From: Pelagibius sp037652055
GTDB lineage: Bacteria > Pseudomonadota > Alphaproteobacteria > Kiloniellales > Kiloniellaceae
Length of the DNA: 64,000 nucleotides
Direction of reading: 5' to 3'
NCBI RefSeq assembly: GCF_037652055.1
Contig: NZ_JBBKAH010000002.1
Location: 186,001-250,000 of the forward strand
Position 1 is the first letter of the stretch, and every line of letters begins with the position of its first letter. Shown in pieces: positions 50,317-61,570 of the stretch. A program made the position numbers and the translations under genes. The notes below the pieces were generated by a model. The model saw only the letters and a program-made list of their open reading frames with translations, was not told the DNA's origin and searched no databases.

Positions 50317-50807
50317 TGTCGGCCCTGTTCAACGATCCGACCTTCTGGGTCGCCATTGCCTTCGTCGTCTTCGTCGCGCTGATGGTGTGGAAGGCGAGCA
50401 AGCCGATCCTCGCCGGCATCGACGCGCGCGCCGAGCGCATCAAGGCGGAGCTCGACGAGGCCCAGCGCCTGCGCGAGGAAGCCCAGAAGGCGCTGGCCGA
50501 GTACAAGCGCAAGCAGCGCGACGCGGCCAAGGAGGCCGAGGACCTGCTGGCCAGCGCCAAGCACGAGGCCGACCTGCTGCGCAAGCAGGCCGCCGAGGAC
50601 CTGAAGCTGACCCTCGCCCGCCGCGAGAAGACCGCCCTGGAAAAGATCGCCCAGGCCGAGACCAACGCGGTGCAGGAGGTGCGCGCCCAGGCCGTCGACA
50701 TCGCCATCGCGGCGACCGCCAAGCTGCTGAGCGAGAACGTCGACCCGACCCGCGACCAGGCCATGGTCGACCAGGCGATCAAGGATCTCGGCCGCAAGCT
50801 GCACTAA
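50316..50807 (+). CDS. atpF: ATP synthase F0 subunit b
   Basis: 163 residues: N-terminal membrane helix (FWVAIAFVVFVALMVW) followed by an Ala/Glu/Lys/Arg-rich coiled coil. Forms the stalk heterodimer with b'. One-base overlap with the upstream gene means coupled translation, which suits equal output. Last gene of the F0 operon; F1 genes are elsewhere. Confidence 0.95.
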   Translation: MSALFNDPTFWVAIAFVVFVALMVWKASKPILAGIDARAERIKAELDEAQRLREEAQKALAEYKRKQRDAAKEAEDLLASAKHEADLLRKQAAEDLKLTLARREKTALEKIAQAETNAVQEVRAQAVDIAIAATAKLLSENVDPTRDQAMVDQAIKDLGRKLH

Positions 50808-50834
50808 GCGCCGCGGTTCAGTCCCTGAAACGAC

Positions 50835-50869
50835 AAACGCCCGGTTCTCGAAAGAGGACCGGGCGTTTT
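50835..50869 (+). terminator. Rho-independent terminator of the F0 operon
   Basis: Stem AAACGCCCGGTTCTC / GAGGACCGGGCGTTT with one G-U pair and a GAAA loop, followed by T residues, 28 bases after the atpF stop. Confidence 0.88.
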
Positions 50870-50906
50870 CCGTTACGGGTGGCGCATTGATATCGGAGTA
50901 ACGGGG

Positions 50907-51386
50907 TCATCTGTGCAGCGTCACGCTCATTGTCCCATCGCTTTCCAGGATAAGGCTGTCGACCTCATCCCGGCGGGTTCCATTCGCTCGTATGGCGCTT
51001 AAGGCTTCATCCTTGGTAACGCGTTCCCGCCGCATCGTCCGCTCGCAGAACGCGCCGTCCCGCATGAGCAGGGCCGGTTCCGATCTGACGGCCGCGGCGA
51101 AGGCTGCAGAACGGACCGACGTATAGGTGACCAGGAACTGCGCCAGTATGAGCACCGCCAGAGCCACCGCCCCTTCTGCCAGCGCCACGGATTCTTGAAG
51201 GATGATGGCCGCGAGCGTAGAGCCCAGCGCCACCGTGACCACCAGGTCGAAGGCGTTCAATTTCGCCAGGGTGCGCTTTCCGGATATCCGCAAAAACGCG
51301 ACCAGCGTCACATAAGCGAGAATGCCGACGATGACCGTGCGAAGGACTCCTTCCCAGTCCTGAAAGAACATGTCGCTCCAGTCCAT
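50907..51386 (-). CDS. DUF421 (YetF-like) membrane protein
   Basis: 159 residues: three N-terminal helices (VLRTVIVGILAYVTLVAFLRI onward) and a cytoplasmic domain with LMRDGAFCERTMRRERVTKDEALSAIR and a C-terminal SLILESDGTMSV, matching the DUF421 family. Start ATG 51386 has AAAGGAG six bases upstream. Function unknown; relatives in spore formers are in germination clusters. Confidence 0.88.
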   Translation of the reverse strand: MDWSDMFFQDWEGVLRTVIVGILAYVTLVAFLRISGKRTLAKLNAFDLVVTVALGSTLAAIILQESVALAEGAVALAVLILAQFLVTYTSVRSAAFAAAVRSEPALLMRDGAFCERTMRRERVTKDEALSAIRANGTRRDEVDSLILESDGTMSVTLHR

Positions 51387-51480
51387 CAGGGCTCCTTTGC
51401 TTGCTATACGTACCAACGGCCCCCCGGCATGCTGGTTCCCATGCATTCACGACCGGTCCCCGCGGTCCGCAGGACACAAA

Positions 51481-52806
51481 TCAGCCCTCACAGACGTAGT
51501 GCAGCCTGTCGAACTTCCCGCGTAGCGCCGCCGTCTCGGGCGCCAGGGCTTCGGGCGCGTCGGTGTGCAGGGCGCGGGCGATCAGCCTGGCGAGTTCCGG
51601 CACGTCGGCCTCCGTGACGCCCCAGCGCACCAGTTCCGGCGTGCCGATGCGCAGGCCGTTCACATCGCCCTCGACCGGCGCGATGGGCAGGCCGATGCCG
51701 CAGGCGAGAAAGCCGGCGCGGCGCAGCTTCTTCGAAGCCGCCTGCCCGCCGCCCCAGGCCGCCGCCTGGACGGCGAACTGGTGCGAGCGGGTGAAGCCCT
51801 TGTCCTTGGCGAAGACCGCCAATCCCTCGGTGTCCAGCGCGGCGGCGAAGACCTGGGCGACGGAAATCATCTTCCCGGCATAGGCCTGGCCGTACTCGCG
51901 CCAGTCCAGCAGGGTATAGGCGAGCGCCGCCGACTTCGCGGCGTCGAAGTTGGCGGTCAGACCCGGGAAAGCGATGGCATCGAGCTTCTCGGCCAAGTCG
52001 GCGTCGTTGGAGACGATGAGGCCGCCGGCGGGGCCACCGAGGCTCTTGTAGGTGCTCATGGTCATCAGGTGCGCGCCCTCGGCGAGCGGATCGCCCCAGG
52101 CGCCGCCGGCGATGATGCCGCACTGGTGCGCGGCGTCGAACAGCAGCTTCGCGCCAACCGAATCGGCGATCTCGCGCACCGCCTTCACGGGATGCGGAAA
52201 GAGGTTGAGGCTGCCGCCCAATGTGATGAGTTTCGGGCGGACGTCCTCGGCCAGCTTGCGCAAGCCCTCGAGATCCACGGTGTAACCGTCGGCATCGACC
52301 GGCGCCGGATGGGTCGTCAGGCCGTAGAGCCCGGCACAGCCCGCGGCGTGGTGGGTCACGTGGCCGCCGATGGTTGCCGGCGGCGCGATGATGGCGTCGC
52401 CCGGCCGGCAGGTCGCCATGAAGGCGTAAAGGTTAGCCAGAGCCCCGGAGGCGACGCGGATCTCGGCATAGCGCGCGCGGAATACTTCGGCGGCCAGCTC
52501 TGCGGCGATCACCTCGATTTCCTCGATCGCCTCCAGCCCCATCTCGTACTTGTCGCCGGGGTAGCCGAGCGAGGGGCGCGAGCCGAGGCCGGCCGCCAGC
52601 ACGGCTTCCGCGCGCGGGTTCATCACGTTGGTCGCCGGGTTGAGGTTGAAGCACTCGCGCTCGTGGATCGCGCGGTTGCGCGCGACCAGCGTGTCGAGCC
52701 GCCGCGCGACGTCGCCCGAGGACTTGCCGGCGGTGCAGGTGGCGAAGCCCTGCACGGTGAGTTCGCAGATTTCCGGCACCCAGGGCCGATGGGCCAAAGC
52801 GGTCAT
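51481..52806 (-). CDS. Divergent serine hydroxymethyltransferase-like PLP enzyme
   Basis: 441 residues of fold-type I PLP enzyme related to SHMT but not a standard glyA product. Seen: GYPGDKYEMGLEAIEEIE (canonical form GYPGKRYYGGCE), ASGALANLYAFMATCRPGD, DAAHQCG (D224, H227) and the PLP lysine K254 in MSTYKSLGGPAGG, where SHMT normally has THKTLRGPRGG. The changed residues around PLP and substrate suggest another beta-hydroxy amino acid, an alpha-methylserine-type substrate, or a specialised role beside the glycine cleavage genes, which are transcribed just upstream on the same strand. Confidence 0.82.
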   Translation of the reverse strand: MTALAHRPWVPEICELTVQGFATCTAGKSSGDVARRLDTLVARNRAIHERECFNLNPATNVMNPRAEAVLAAGLGSRPSLGYPGDKYEMGLEAIEEIEVIAAELAAEVFRARYAEIRVASGALANLYAFMATCRPGDAIIAPPATIGGHVTHHAAGCAGLYGLTTHPAPVDADGYTVDLEGLRKLAEDVRPKLITLGGSLNLFPHPVKAVREIADSVGAKLLFDAAHQCGIIAGGAWGDPLAEGAHLMTMSTYKSLGGPAGGLIVSNDADLAEKLDAIAFPGLTANFDAAKSAALAYTLLDWREYGQAYAGKMISVAQVFAAALDTEGLAVFAKDKGFTRSHQFAVQAAAWGGGQAASKKLRRAGFLACGIGLPIAPVEGDVNGLRIGTPELVRWGVTEADVPELARLIARALHTDAPEALAPETAALRGKFDRLHYVCEG

Positions 52807-52870
52807 GAAAGTCTCCCTGCCTAGAAGGCAAGGAGAGCATCAACCAGACGGGATGGGCAAAGGGAAAAGC

Positions 52871-53024
52871 CCCCTCACCCTCCCGCTGCGCGGGCCCCTC
52901 CCTCTCCCACGAGGGGAGAGGGCCTCTCTGCCGCCTCGCCCTTCTTTTCCTCTCCCCTTGCGGGAGAGGGATGCGCAGCCTTGGCGAGATCGTAGATCGA
53001 GCTTAGGCGGAGCTGGGTGAGGGG
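52871..53024. repeat. Nested inverted repeat between gcvP and the SHMT-like gene
   Basis: Outer arms CCCCTCACCC (52871-52880) and GGGTGAGGGG (53015-53024) are perfect complements. Inside are two hairpins, CCTCTCCC/GGGGAGAGG near 52901-52921 and CCTCTCCC/GGGAGAGG at 52949-52969. It looks like a mobile or REP-type repeat. Confidence 0.75.
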
Positions 53025-53036
53025 TACCTGCCGCTC

Positions 53037-55946
<2,910 letters not shown>

Positions 55947-55992
55947 AGGGTCTTCTCCGTTCGCCACCCGGCGATTGAAACAACGATTCCGC

Positions 55993-56364
55993 TCAGCCTT
56001 CGATGAAGGCCTTGTAGGCGGCCTCGTCCATCAGCGAGGCCACCTGGGAGGCGTCGCTGAGCTTCATCTTGAAGAACCAGCCGCCGCCCTCGGGGTCGCT
56101 GTTCACCTTGCCGGGCTCGTCGTTGAGGGCCTCGTTCACCGCCAGCACTTCGCCGTCGGCCGGTGCGTAGATCTCGCTCGCCGCCTTCACCGATTCCACC
56201 ACCGCGGCTTCCTTACCCTTGGCAAGGGCCTTGCCGATATCCGGCAGCTCGACGAAGACGATATCGCCCAGCTGTTCCTGGGCGTGGTTGCTGATGCCGA
56301 CCGTCGCCTCGTCGCCGGATACCATCACCCACTCGTGGTCTTCGGTGTAACGCTTCTCGCTCAT
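55993..56364 (-). CDS. gcvH: Glycine cleavage system H protein
   Basis: 123-residue lipoyl carrier. The modified lysine is in VESVKAASEIYAPADGEV; HEWV near the N-terminus and GITNHAQ-like GISNHAQEQLGDIVFVELPDIG are typical. Lies between gcvT and gcvP. Confidence 0.97.
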   Translation of the reverse strand: MSEKRYTEDHEWVMVSGDEATVGISNHAQEQLGDIVFVELPDIGKALAKGKEAAVVESVKAASEIYAPADGEVLAVNEALNDEPGKVNSDPEGGGWFFKMKLSDASQVASLMDEAAYKAFIEG

Positions 56365-56386
56365 GCTGTTGGTTCCCCCAAAAGGA

Positions 56387-57526
56387 TCAGCCTCGAAAAT
56401 AATTGTGCGGCACGAAGGGCAGCGCCACCACGCGGCAAGGCATCGCCTTTCCGCGCACCATCGCCTGCAGTGGCGTGCCTTCCGCCGCCAACGCGGTCTT
56501 CACGTAACCCATGGCGAGCGGCCCGCCCAGCGTCGGCCCGAAGCCGCCGGAAGTAACGGAGCCGACGGTCTGGCCATTGTCGTCCTGCAGCTCGGTGCCT
56601 TCGCGCATCGGAGCGCGGCCTTCGGGTTTGAGGCCAACGCGGCGGCGTCCTGCGCCTTCCGCCAGTTGCTTCTGCACCACCGCGGCGCCCGGGAATCCGC
56701 CTTCCTGCTTGCGGCGTTTCTGAATCGCCCAGGTGAGATCGGCTTCGACCGGCGTGGTGGTGGTGTCGATGTCGTGGCCGTAGAGGCAGAGGCCGGCCTC
56801 CAGGCGCAGCGAATCGCGGGCGCCGAGGCCGGCCGGCGCCACCTCGTCCTCCGCCAGCAGGCGGCGCGCCAGCGCCTCGGCCTTCGCCGCCGGGACCGAA
56901 ATCTCGTAGCCGTCCTCGCCGGTGTAGCCGGAGCGGCTGATCAGGCAGGCGGCGCCGTCGATGTCGACCGGCTTGCAGTCCATGAACCTCAGGGTCTGCA
57001 CGCCGGGCGCCAGGCGCGCCAGCACGTCGGCAGCCTTGGGCCCCTGCAGGGCGATCAGCGCGCGGTCGGTCATCTCGGTGAGCGTGACGTCGCCCTTGAG
57101 GTTCGCCTTCAGGTGCGCAATGTCGGCTTCCTTGCAGGCGGCGTTCACCACCAGGAACAGCCAGTCGCCCTGGTTGGAGATCATCAGGTCGTCAAGGATG
57201 CCGCCGGCATCGTTGGTGAAAAAGGAATAGCGTTGGCGCCCCAGCGCCAGGCCGGCGAGGTCCGCCGGCACCAGCGCTTCCAGCGCGGCGATGCGGTCGG
57301 CACCTTCCAGCTTCACCTGGCCCATGTGGGAGACGTCGAACAGCGCCGCGGCTTCGCGCGCCTGCTTATGCTCGGCCATGATGCCGGCCGGATACTGGAC
57401 CGGCAGCGCGTAGCCCGCGAAGGGCACGATCTTGCCGCCCAATTCCTGGTGCAGGGCGTAGAGAACCGTGTGTTTCGCCCCCGATGCGCTGGCATCTTCC
57501 ACGCGCGCCTCCTCCGACAAAGTCAT
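56387..57526 (-). CDS. gcvT: Glycine cleavage system aminomethyltransferase (T protein)
   Basis: 379 residues, transfers the methylene group to tetrahydrofolate and releases ammonia. KIVPFAGYALPVQYPAGIMAEH and LFDVSHMGQ are the N-terminal signatures; SGYTGEDGYEI and the C-terminal GFGPTLGGPLAMGYV follow. First gene of gcvTHP; the tandem glycine riboswitch ends about 30 bases before its ATG, so glycine controls expression. Confidence 0.96.
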   Translation of the reverse strand: MTLSEEARVEDASASGAKHTVLYALHQELGGKIVPFAGYALPVQYPAGIMAEHKQAREAAALFDVSHMGQVKLEGADRIAALEALVPADLAGLALGRQRYSFFTNDAGGILDDLMISNQGDWLFLVVNAACKEADIAHLKANLKGDVTLTEMTDRALIALQGPKAADVLARLAPGVQTLRFMDCKPVDIDGAACLISRSGYTGEDGYEISVPAAKAEALARRLLAEDEVAPAGLGARDSLRLEAGLCLYGHDIDTTTTPVEADLTWAIQKRRKQEGGFPGAAVVQKQLAEGAGRRRVGLKPEGRAPMREGTELQDDNGQTVGSVTSGGFGPTLGGPLAMGYVKTALAAEGTPLQAMVRGKAMPCRVVALPFVPHNYFRG

Positions 57527-57555
57527 GGGTTCCGCGTCACCGCCTTCGGTGACAC

Positions 57556-57770
57556 GGCCCCTTCTGTCATCGATACCTGAGAGATTCACCGGCCCGCCGC
57601 ACGAACCGGCGGGCGATTTACTCCTTCGGTGAGACACGACCGGCGAAACCTCGATGCCGGACGCGGCCGCTTTCCAGAAGCGCCTCTCCCTAGCGGTCCT
57701 TTTGCCTGAGAGTTTCCGGGGCGGTTGCTCCTTCGGCGCCGGTCTCTTGCAAAGACCGGTCTCTCCCGCA
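57556..57770 (-). promoter_or_regulatory. Tandem glycine riboswitch
   Basis: On the minus strand, aptamer 1 runs from about 57769 to 57693 (GCGGGAGAGACC, then CGCCGAAGGAGCAA and AACTCTCAGGCAAAAGGACCGC) and aptamer 2 from 57690 to about 57556 (GGGAGAGGCGC, CACCGAAGGAGTAA, AATCTCTCAGGTA, then CAGAAGGGG). Both carry the GGAGAG, CCGAAGGAG and CTCTCAGG elements of the glycine aptamer, joined by a linker of about two bases. Confidence 0.93.
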
Positions 57771-57866
57771 AGGGATCAAAGGCAAAGACGGTCGATTTGC
57801 GGTCGGCCGTCTTGCTGCAAGAGAGAAGCTAGCCCGCCACCGGCCGAAGATCAACTGCCCCGAATT

Positions 57867-58385
57867 TCAGCTCTTCGGGCCATCACCGGCCGCCTGGCGC
57901 GCCTGATAGAGCGCAATGACCGCTGCAAAGCCGTCCGGCTGGTACGGGTCGACCAACTGGTCTGGCGGCAGGACGACCCAGTCCTGCTTGCGGGCCGTCC
58001 AGAACTGGGCGACCGGCCGCAGTCCGCGCGGGTCATCCAGGCCCCCGATTCGCACGATCAGGATGTCAGGAAAAGCAGGGAAGCTGTCGAAGACGCGTGT
58101 GCCGCAGCGCGCACAGAAGCAGCCCTCGATCTCACGGCCGCTGTCCGCGCGCCGCCGGATCCGCCCGGGCTCGCCGGCCAGCAGGGTGAAGTCCGCCGCC
58201 GGCACGACCATGGCGAGCGCGAAGGCGCTGGACGTCAGTCGCTGGCAGTCGCGGCAGTGGCAGCAGTAGACGCAGAGCTCCGTCCCGCGTGCGACGCGGT
58301 AACGCAGGGCGCCGCAGAGGCAGCCGCCCTCCCGGCTTGCAGCGGAGGCCTCAGTAGTTCGCCCGATTGTACTCGAGCTCCTCAT
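57867..58385 (-). CDS. GFA family (CENP-V/GFA) zinc protein
   Basis: 172 residues. Zinc-binding cysteines in GGCLCGALRYRV, CVYCCHCRDCQRL and GCFCARCGTRVF fit the glutathione-dependent formaldehyde-activating fold, although enzymatic activity is unproven for most members. The first 35 bases overlap the end of the lipoprotein gene at 58351, so the two may be coupled. Confidence 0.87.
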   Translation of the reverse strand: MRSSSTIGRTTEASAASREGGCLCGALRYRVARGTELCVYCCHCRDCQRLTSSAFALAMVVPAADFTLLAGEPGRIRRRADSGREIEGCFCARCGTRVFDSFPAFPDILIVRIGGLDDPRGLRPVAQFWTARKQDWVVLPPDQLVDPYQPDGFAAVIALYQARQAAGDGPKS

Positions 58386-58938
58386 GGGTCAATTCCAGGC
58401 CGACGTAGATGCGGTAGTCACCCCCGTCCTGCCCCTGCGGCAGCGTGATGACCTGACCGATCTCCTCCAGCCCGGAGACGCGGGTGCGGTTACCGGGGAA
58501 GGGAATCGCGATGTCGAAGCTCTCACGCGCCAGGATCGTCTGGTCGGTCTGGGCAACGGCGACGAAGTAGCGGATATTGGCCAGGCGATCGCTGTTGGCG
58601 GGGCCGCGCGAGGCCACGACATTGACCTGCAGGTCGACGTCGAGGACGTTCTCGTCGTATTCGCAGACCAGCTGGCCGGTCTGAATCTGAGCCTCGAAGA
58701 GCACGTCGGTGAGGTCGCGCCCGGTACCGTTGAACTTCACCTGGCGCGCGGCGTCGTTAAGCACCACCGCCCGGGGGCAAGGCCGGGTTTCCGGCTCGCC
58801 GGCGCAGGCCGACAGCAGCGCGAGACCGGCGCCGGCCACCACCACCAGCTTCAGCGGCAGACGGCCCGGGGAGCGCCCCGGGGAACTGGAACTGCCCAGG
58901 AGGCGAAACGCGTCGGTCCGGAAGGAAAACACAGTCAT
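58351..58938 (-). CDS. Predicted lipoprotein of unknown function
   Basis: 195 residues with a long N-region, then a hydrophobic segment (LKLVVVAGAGLALLSAC) ending in the lipobox LSAC. The mature part is beta-rich (QVNVVASRGPANSDRLANIRYFVAVAQ) with GLELTHEELEYNRANY at the end. Similar small lipoproteins occur in Rhodospirillales; no function is known to me. Its 3' end overlaps the GFA gene. Confidence 0.8.
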   Translation of the reverse strand: MTVFSFRTDAFRLLGSSSSPGRSPGRLPLKLVVVAGAGLALLSACAGEPETRPCPRAVVLNDAARQVKFNGTGRDLTDVLFEAQIQTGQLVCEYDENVLDVDLQVNVVASRGPANSDRLANIRYFVAVAQTDQTILARESFDIAIPFPGNRTRVSGLEEIGQVITLPQGQDGGDYRIYVGLELTHEELEYNRANY

Positions 58939-58978
58939 GGGTGCTCGCTTGTTCCCAAAGGGTCGTCGGGGCCGGTGG

Positions 58979-59218
58979 TTACAGCTTGGAATGGCTGCCG
59001 TCGCAAAGCGGCTGCCTGCCGGTCGCCTTGCAGCCGCAAAAGAACACGTCCTTGCTGGCGGCCGCCTCGTAGACCACCGGGGCGAGCCCGGTTCCCGAGT
59101 GCGAACCGTCGCAGAACGGCTGCTTCTTGCTGCGCCCGCAGGCACACCAGAAGTACTTCTTTCCGACCTCGACGGAAACCTTGTAGGGCTCCTTCTGGGC
59201 GGGAATCGGGGCGGTCAT
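58979..59218 (-). CDS. Dual CDGSH iron-sulfur protein
   Basis: 79 residues with two complete C-x-C-x8-C-x3-H sites: C25, C27, C36, H40 and C61, C63, C72, H76 (both ending CDGSH). Each should bind a 2Fe-2S cluster with one His ligand, as in mitoNEET and the dual-CDGSH MiNT type. A role in redox or Fe-S handling is likely. GGAAGG precedes the ATG. Confidence 0.92.
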   Translation of the reverse strand: MTAPIPAQKEPYKVSVEVGKKYFWCACGRSKKQPFCDGSHSGTGLAPVVYEAAASKDVFFCGCKATGRQPLCDGSHSKL

Positions 59219-59569
59219 GAAGCCTTCCTTCCGGCGGCGCGCTGTATTAGTGTCCGGCCGGGCGCGGCAGCCGCCGCCAGCCCGCCGAACCCTGGGCGGA
59301 CTTTAGGGAAGCGGCGGCGGTGCGACAAGGCCTCCGACCCGTCTCGCGGCTTCCCGGCCGTCCCGCTTTGAGCCGGTATGGCGGGGGTGGCGGGCGCAGG
59401 CCCTGCGGCGGAAATCGAGGCGAAACAGGCCTTGCAGAGCCGGGCGCGGGCCCGCACCCTAAGGCATAGCAGGAGAGGCCTGCGGAAGGGCCGGCGACAC
59501 AGCCTGTTGCCGGCACCCGGCAGGCACCACATTGAAGGCACTACATTCAAGGACAGGGATCCCCTTTGA
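59219..59569. other. Divergent intergenic region before ispH
   Basis: 351 bases between the CDGSH gene and ispH. No credible gene. Just before ispH is an imperfect 14-base tandem repeat (GGCACCACATTGAA, then GGCACTACATTCAA). Confidence 0.45.
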
Positions 59570-60529
59570 ATGACTAACAAGCCGCTTACCGTCTTTCTGG
59601 CCAACCCGCGCGGCTTCTGCGCCGGGGTCGAGCGGGCCATTGCGATCGTCGAACGCGCGCTGGAGCAGTATGGCGCCCCGGTCTACGTGCGCCACGAGAT
59701 CGTCCACAACCGCTTCGTGGTCGAATCGCTGGAAGCCAAGGGCGCGGTCTTCGTGGAGGAGTTGAAGGAAGTGCCCGAGGGGGTGCCGGTGATCTTCTCC
59801 GCCCACGGCGTGCCCAAGGAGGTGCCCGAGGAGGCCGAGCGGCGCGAGCTGTTCTACCTGGACGCCACCTGCCCGCTGGTCAGCAAGGTGCACCGCGAGG
59901 CCGAGCGTCACGAGCGCACCGGCCGGCAGATCCTGCTGATCGGCCACGCCGGCCATCCCGAGGTGATCGGCACCATGGGGCAGGTTCCCGAGGGCGCCAT
60001 CCTGCTGGTCGAGGATACCGAGGCGGCGCATACGATCCAGGTCGACGACCCGGACAACCTGGCCTACATCACGCAGACGACGCTGTCGGTCGACGACACC
60101 ATCGAGATCATCGCCGTCCTCAAGCGGCGCTTCCCGGCCATCCACGGCCCCAAGAAGGAAGACATCTGCTACGCCACCACCAACCGCCAGGAAGCGGTGA
60201 AGGAGATTGCACGCCGCTGCGACGCCCTGCTGGTCGTGGGCGCGCCGAACTCTTCCAACTCGCAGCGTCTCGTCGAGGTGGCGCGCCGCGAGGGCTGCCA
60301 GCGCGCCATCCTGGTGCAGCGTGCCGCCGATATCGACTGGGATGCCCTTGCCGGCATCGAGCGGCTGGGCATCACCGCCGGCGCCTCGGCCCCCGAAGTC
60401 CTGGTCGAGGAGGTCGTCACCGCCTGCCGTGAGCACTTCGACGTCACGGTGGAGAACGTCAGCGGCGTGGTCGAGGACGTCATCTTCAAGCTGCCCAAGG
60501 AACTGACCGACAAGGTCGCCATCGCCTGA
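59570..60529 (+). CDS. ispH: 4-hydroxy-3-methylbut-2-enyl diphosphate reductase
   Basis: 319 residues, last step of the non-mevalonate isoprenoid pathway, making IPP and DMAPP. The three cysteines of the Fe-S cluster lie in PRGFCAGV, DATCPLVSKVH and DICYATTNRQEAV; the E and H of the active site are in EIVHN and SAHGV. It begins an apparent ispH-thrB-rnhA cluster. Confidence 0.97.
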   Translation: MTNKPLTVFLANPRGFCAGVERAIAIVERALEQYGAPVYVRHEIVHNRFVVESLEAKGAVFVEELKEVPEGVPVIFSAHGVPKEVPEEAERRELFYLDATCPLVSKVHREAERHERTGRQILLIGHAGHPEVIGTMGQVPEGAILLVEDTEAAHTIQVDDPDNLAYITQTTLSVDDTIEIIAVLKRRFPAIHGPKKEDICYATTNRQEAVKEIARRCDALLVVGAPNSSNSQRLVEVARREGCQRAILVQRAADIDWDALAGIERLGITAGASAPEVLVEEVVTACREHFDVTVENVSGVVEDVIFKLPKELTDKVAIA

Positions 60530-60602
60530 TCCCGCCGCTTCGCCGTTCCCGCGCCGTCGGCGCCCCGTATCAGCCCCACGTAACCACCCGCACGCACCGC
60601 CG

Positions 60603-61568
60603 ATGGCCGTCTACACGGAAGTCTCCGCCGAAGACATCGAAAGCTTCGTCGCCGAGTACGGCATCGGCGAAGTGCTGTCGTTCAAGGGCATCGCCGAAGG
60701 CGTCGAGAACTCCAACTATCTGCTGCAGACGGATCAGGGCAGCTTCATCCTGACGCTCTACGAGAAGCGCGTGGATGCGGACGACCTGCCCTTCTTCCTC
60801 GGCCTGATGGAGCACCTGGCAGGGCGCGGCATCAGCTGCCCGGTGCCCCTGCACGCCCGCGACGGCAAGGCGCTGCGCCAGCTCTGCGGCCGGCCCGCCG
60901 CGCTGGTGACCTTCCTGGAGGGTCTGTGGCCGCGCCGGGTGCACACTTTTCACTGCGCCGCCCTGGGCGGGGCCATGGCGCAGATGCATCTGGCCGGCGC
61001 CGACTTCGCCCTCAAGCGCGCCAACGCGCTGTCGGTCGCCGGCTGGCGGCCCCTGCTGGAGTCCTGCCGGGCACGCGCCGACGAGGTGAAGCCGGGCCTT
61101 GCCGCCGCCCTGGATGCCGAACTCACGCAGCTGGAAGCGGCCTGGCCGAAGGACCTGCCGGCCGGCGTCATTCACGCCGACCTTTTCCCCGACAACGTGT
61201 TCTTCCGCCACGAGCGGCTGAGCGGCCTCATCGACTTCTATTTTGCCTGCAACGACTACTTCGTCTACGACTTGGCGATCTGCCTGAATGCTTGGTGCTT
61301 CGAGCACGACAATGCCTTCAACGTCACCAAGGCGCGCCTGCTGCTGCAGTCCTATCGGCGCGAGAGAGCGCTCTCGGGCGAGGAGCTGGCGGCGCTGCCG
61401 CTGCTCGCGCGCGGCTCTGCTCTGCGCTTCCTGCTGACCCGCCTCTACGACTGGCTCAATCACCCGGAAGGCGCCTACGTGAAGCCCAAGGATCCGCTGG
61501 AGTACTGGAAGAAGCTGCAGTTCCATCAGGGCGTGCGCGGCCCCGGTGCCTACGGCCTGGATCTCTGA
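60603..61568 (+). CDS. thrB: Homoserine kinase, type II
   Basis: 321 residues with the aminoglycoside-phosphotransferase fold used by this non-GHMP homoserine kinase. GVENSNYLLQTDQG opens the ATP site, VIHADLFPDNVFF holds the catalytic Asp, and LIDFYFACNDYFVYDLAI the metal-binding Asp. Catalyses homoserine phosphorylation in threonine synthesis. Two bases before rnhA. Confidence 0.95.
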   Translation: MAVYTEVSAEDIESFVAEYGIGEVLSFKGIAEGVENSNYLLQTDQGSFILTLYEKRVDADDLPFFLGLMEHLAGRGISCPVPLHARDGKALRQLCGRPAALVTFLEGLWPRRVHTFHCAALGGAMAQMHLAGADFALKRANALSVAGWRPLLESCRARADEVKPGLAAALDAELTQLEAAWPKDLPAGVIHADLFPDNVFFRHERLSGLIDFYFACNDYFVYDLAICLNAWCFEHDNAFNVTKARLLLQSYRRERALSGEELAALPLLARGSALRFLLTRLYDWLNHPEGAYVKPKDPLEYWKKLQFHQGVRGPGAYGLDL

Positions 61569-61570
61569 TC

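Noticed and set aside
59215..59640. A minus-strand frame of 141 codons spanning the CDGSH-ispH gap
   Set aside because: It runs antisense into ispH, lacks a ribosome binding site and has Arg/Pro-rich noise composition.
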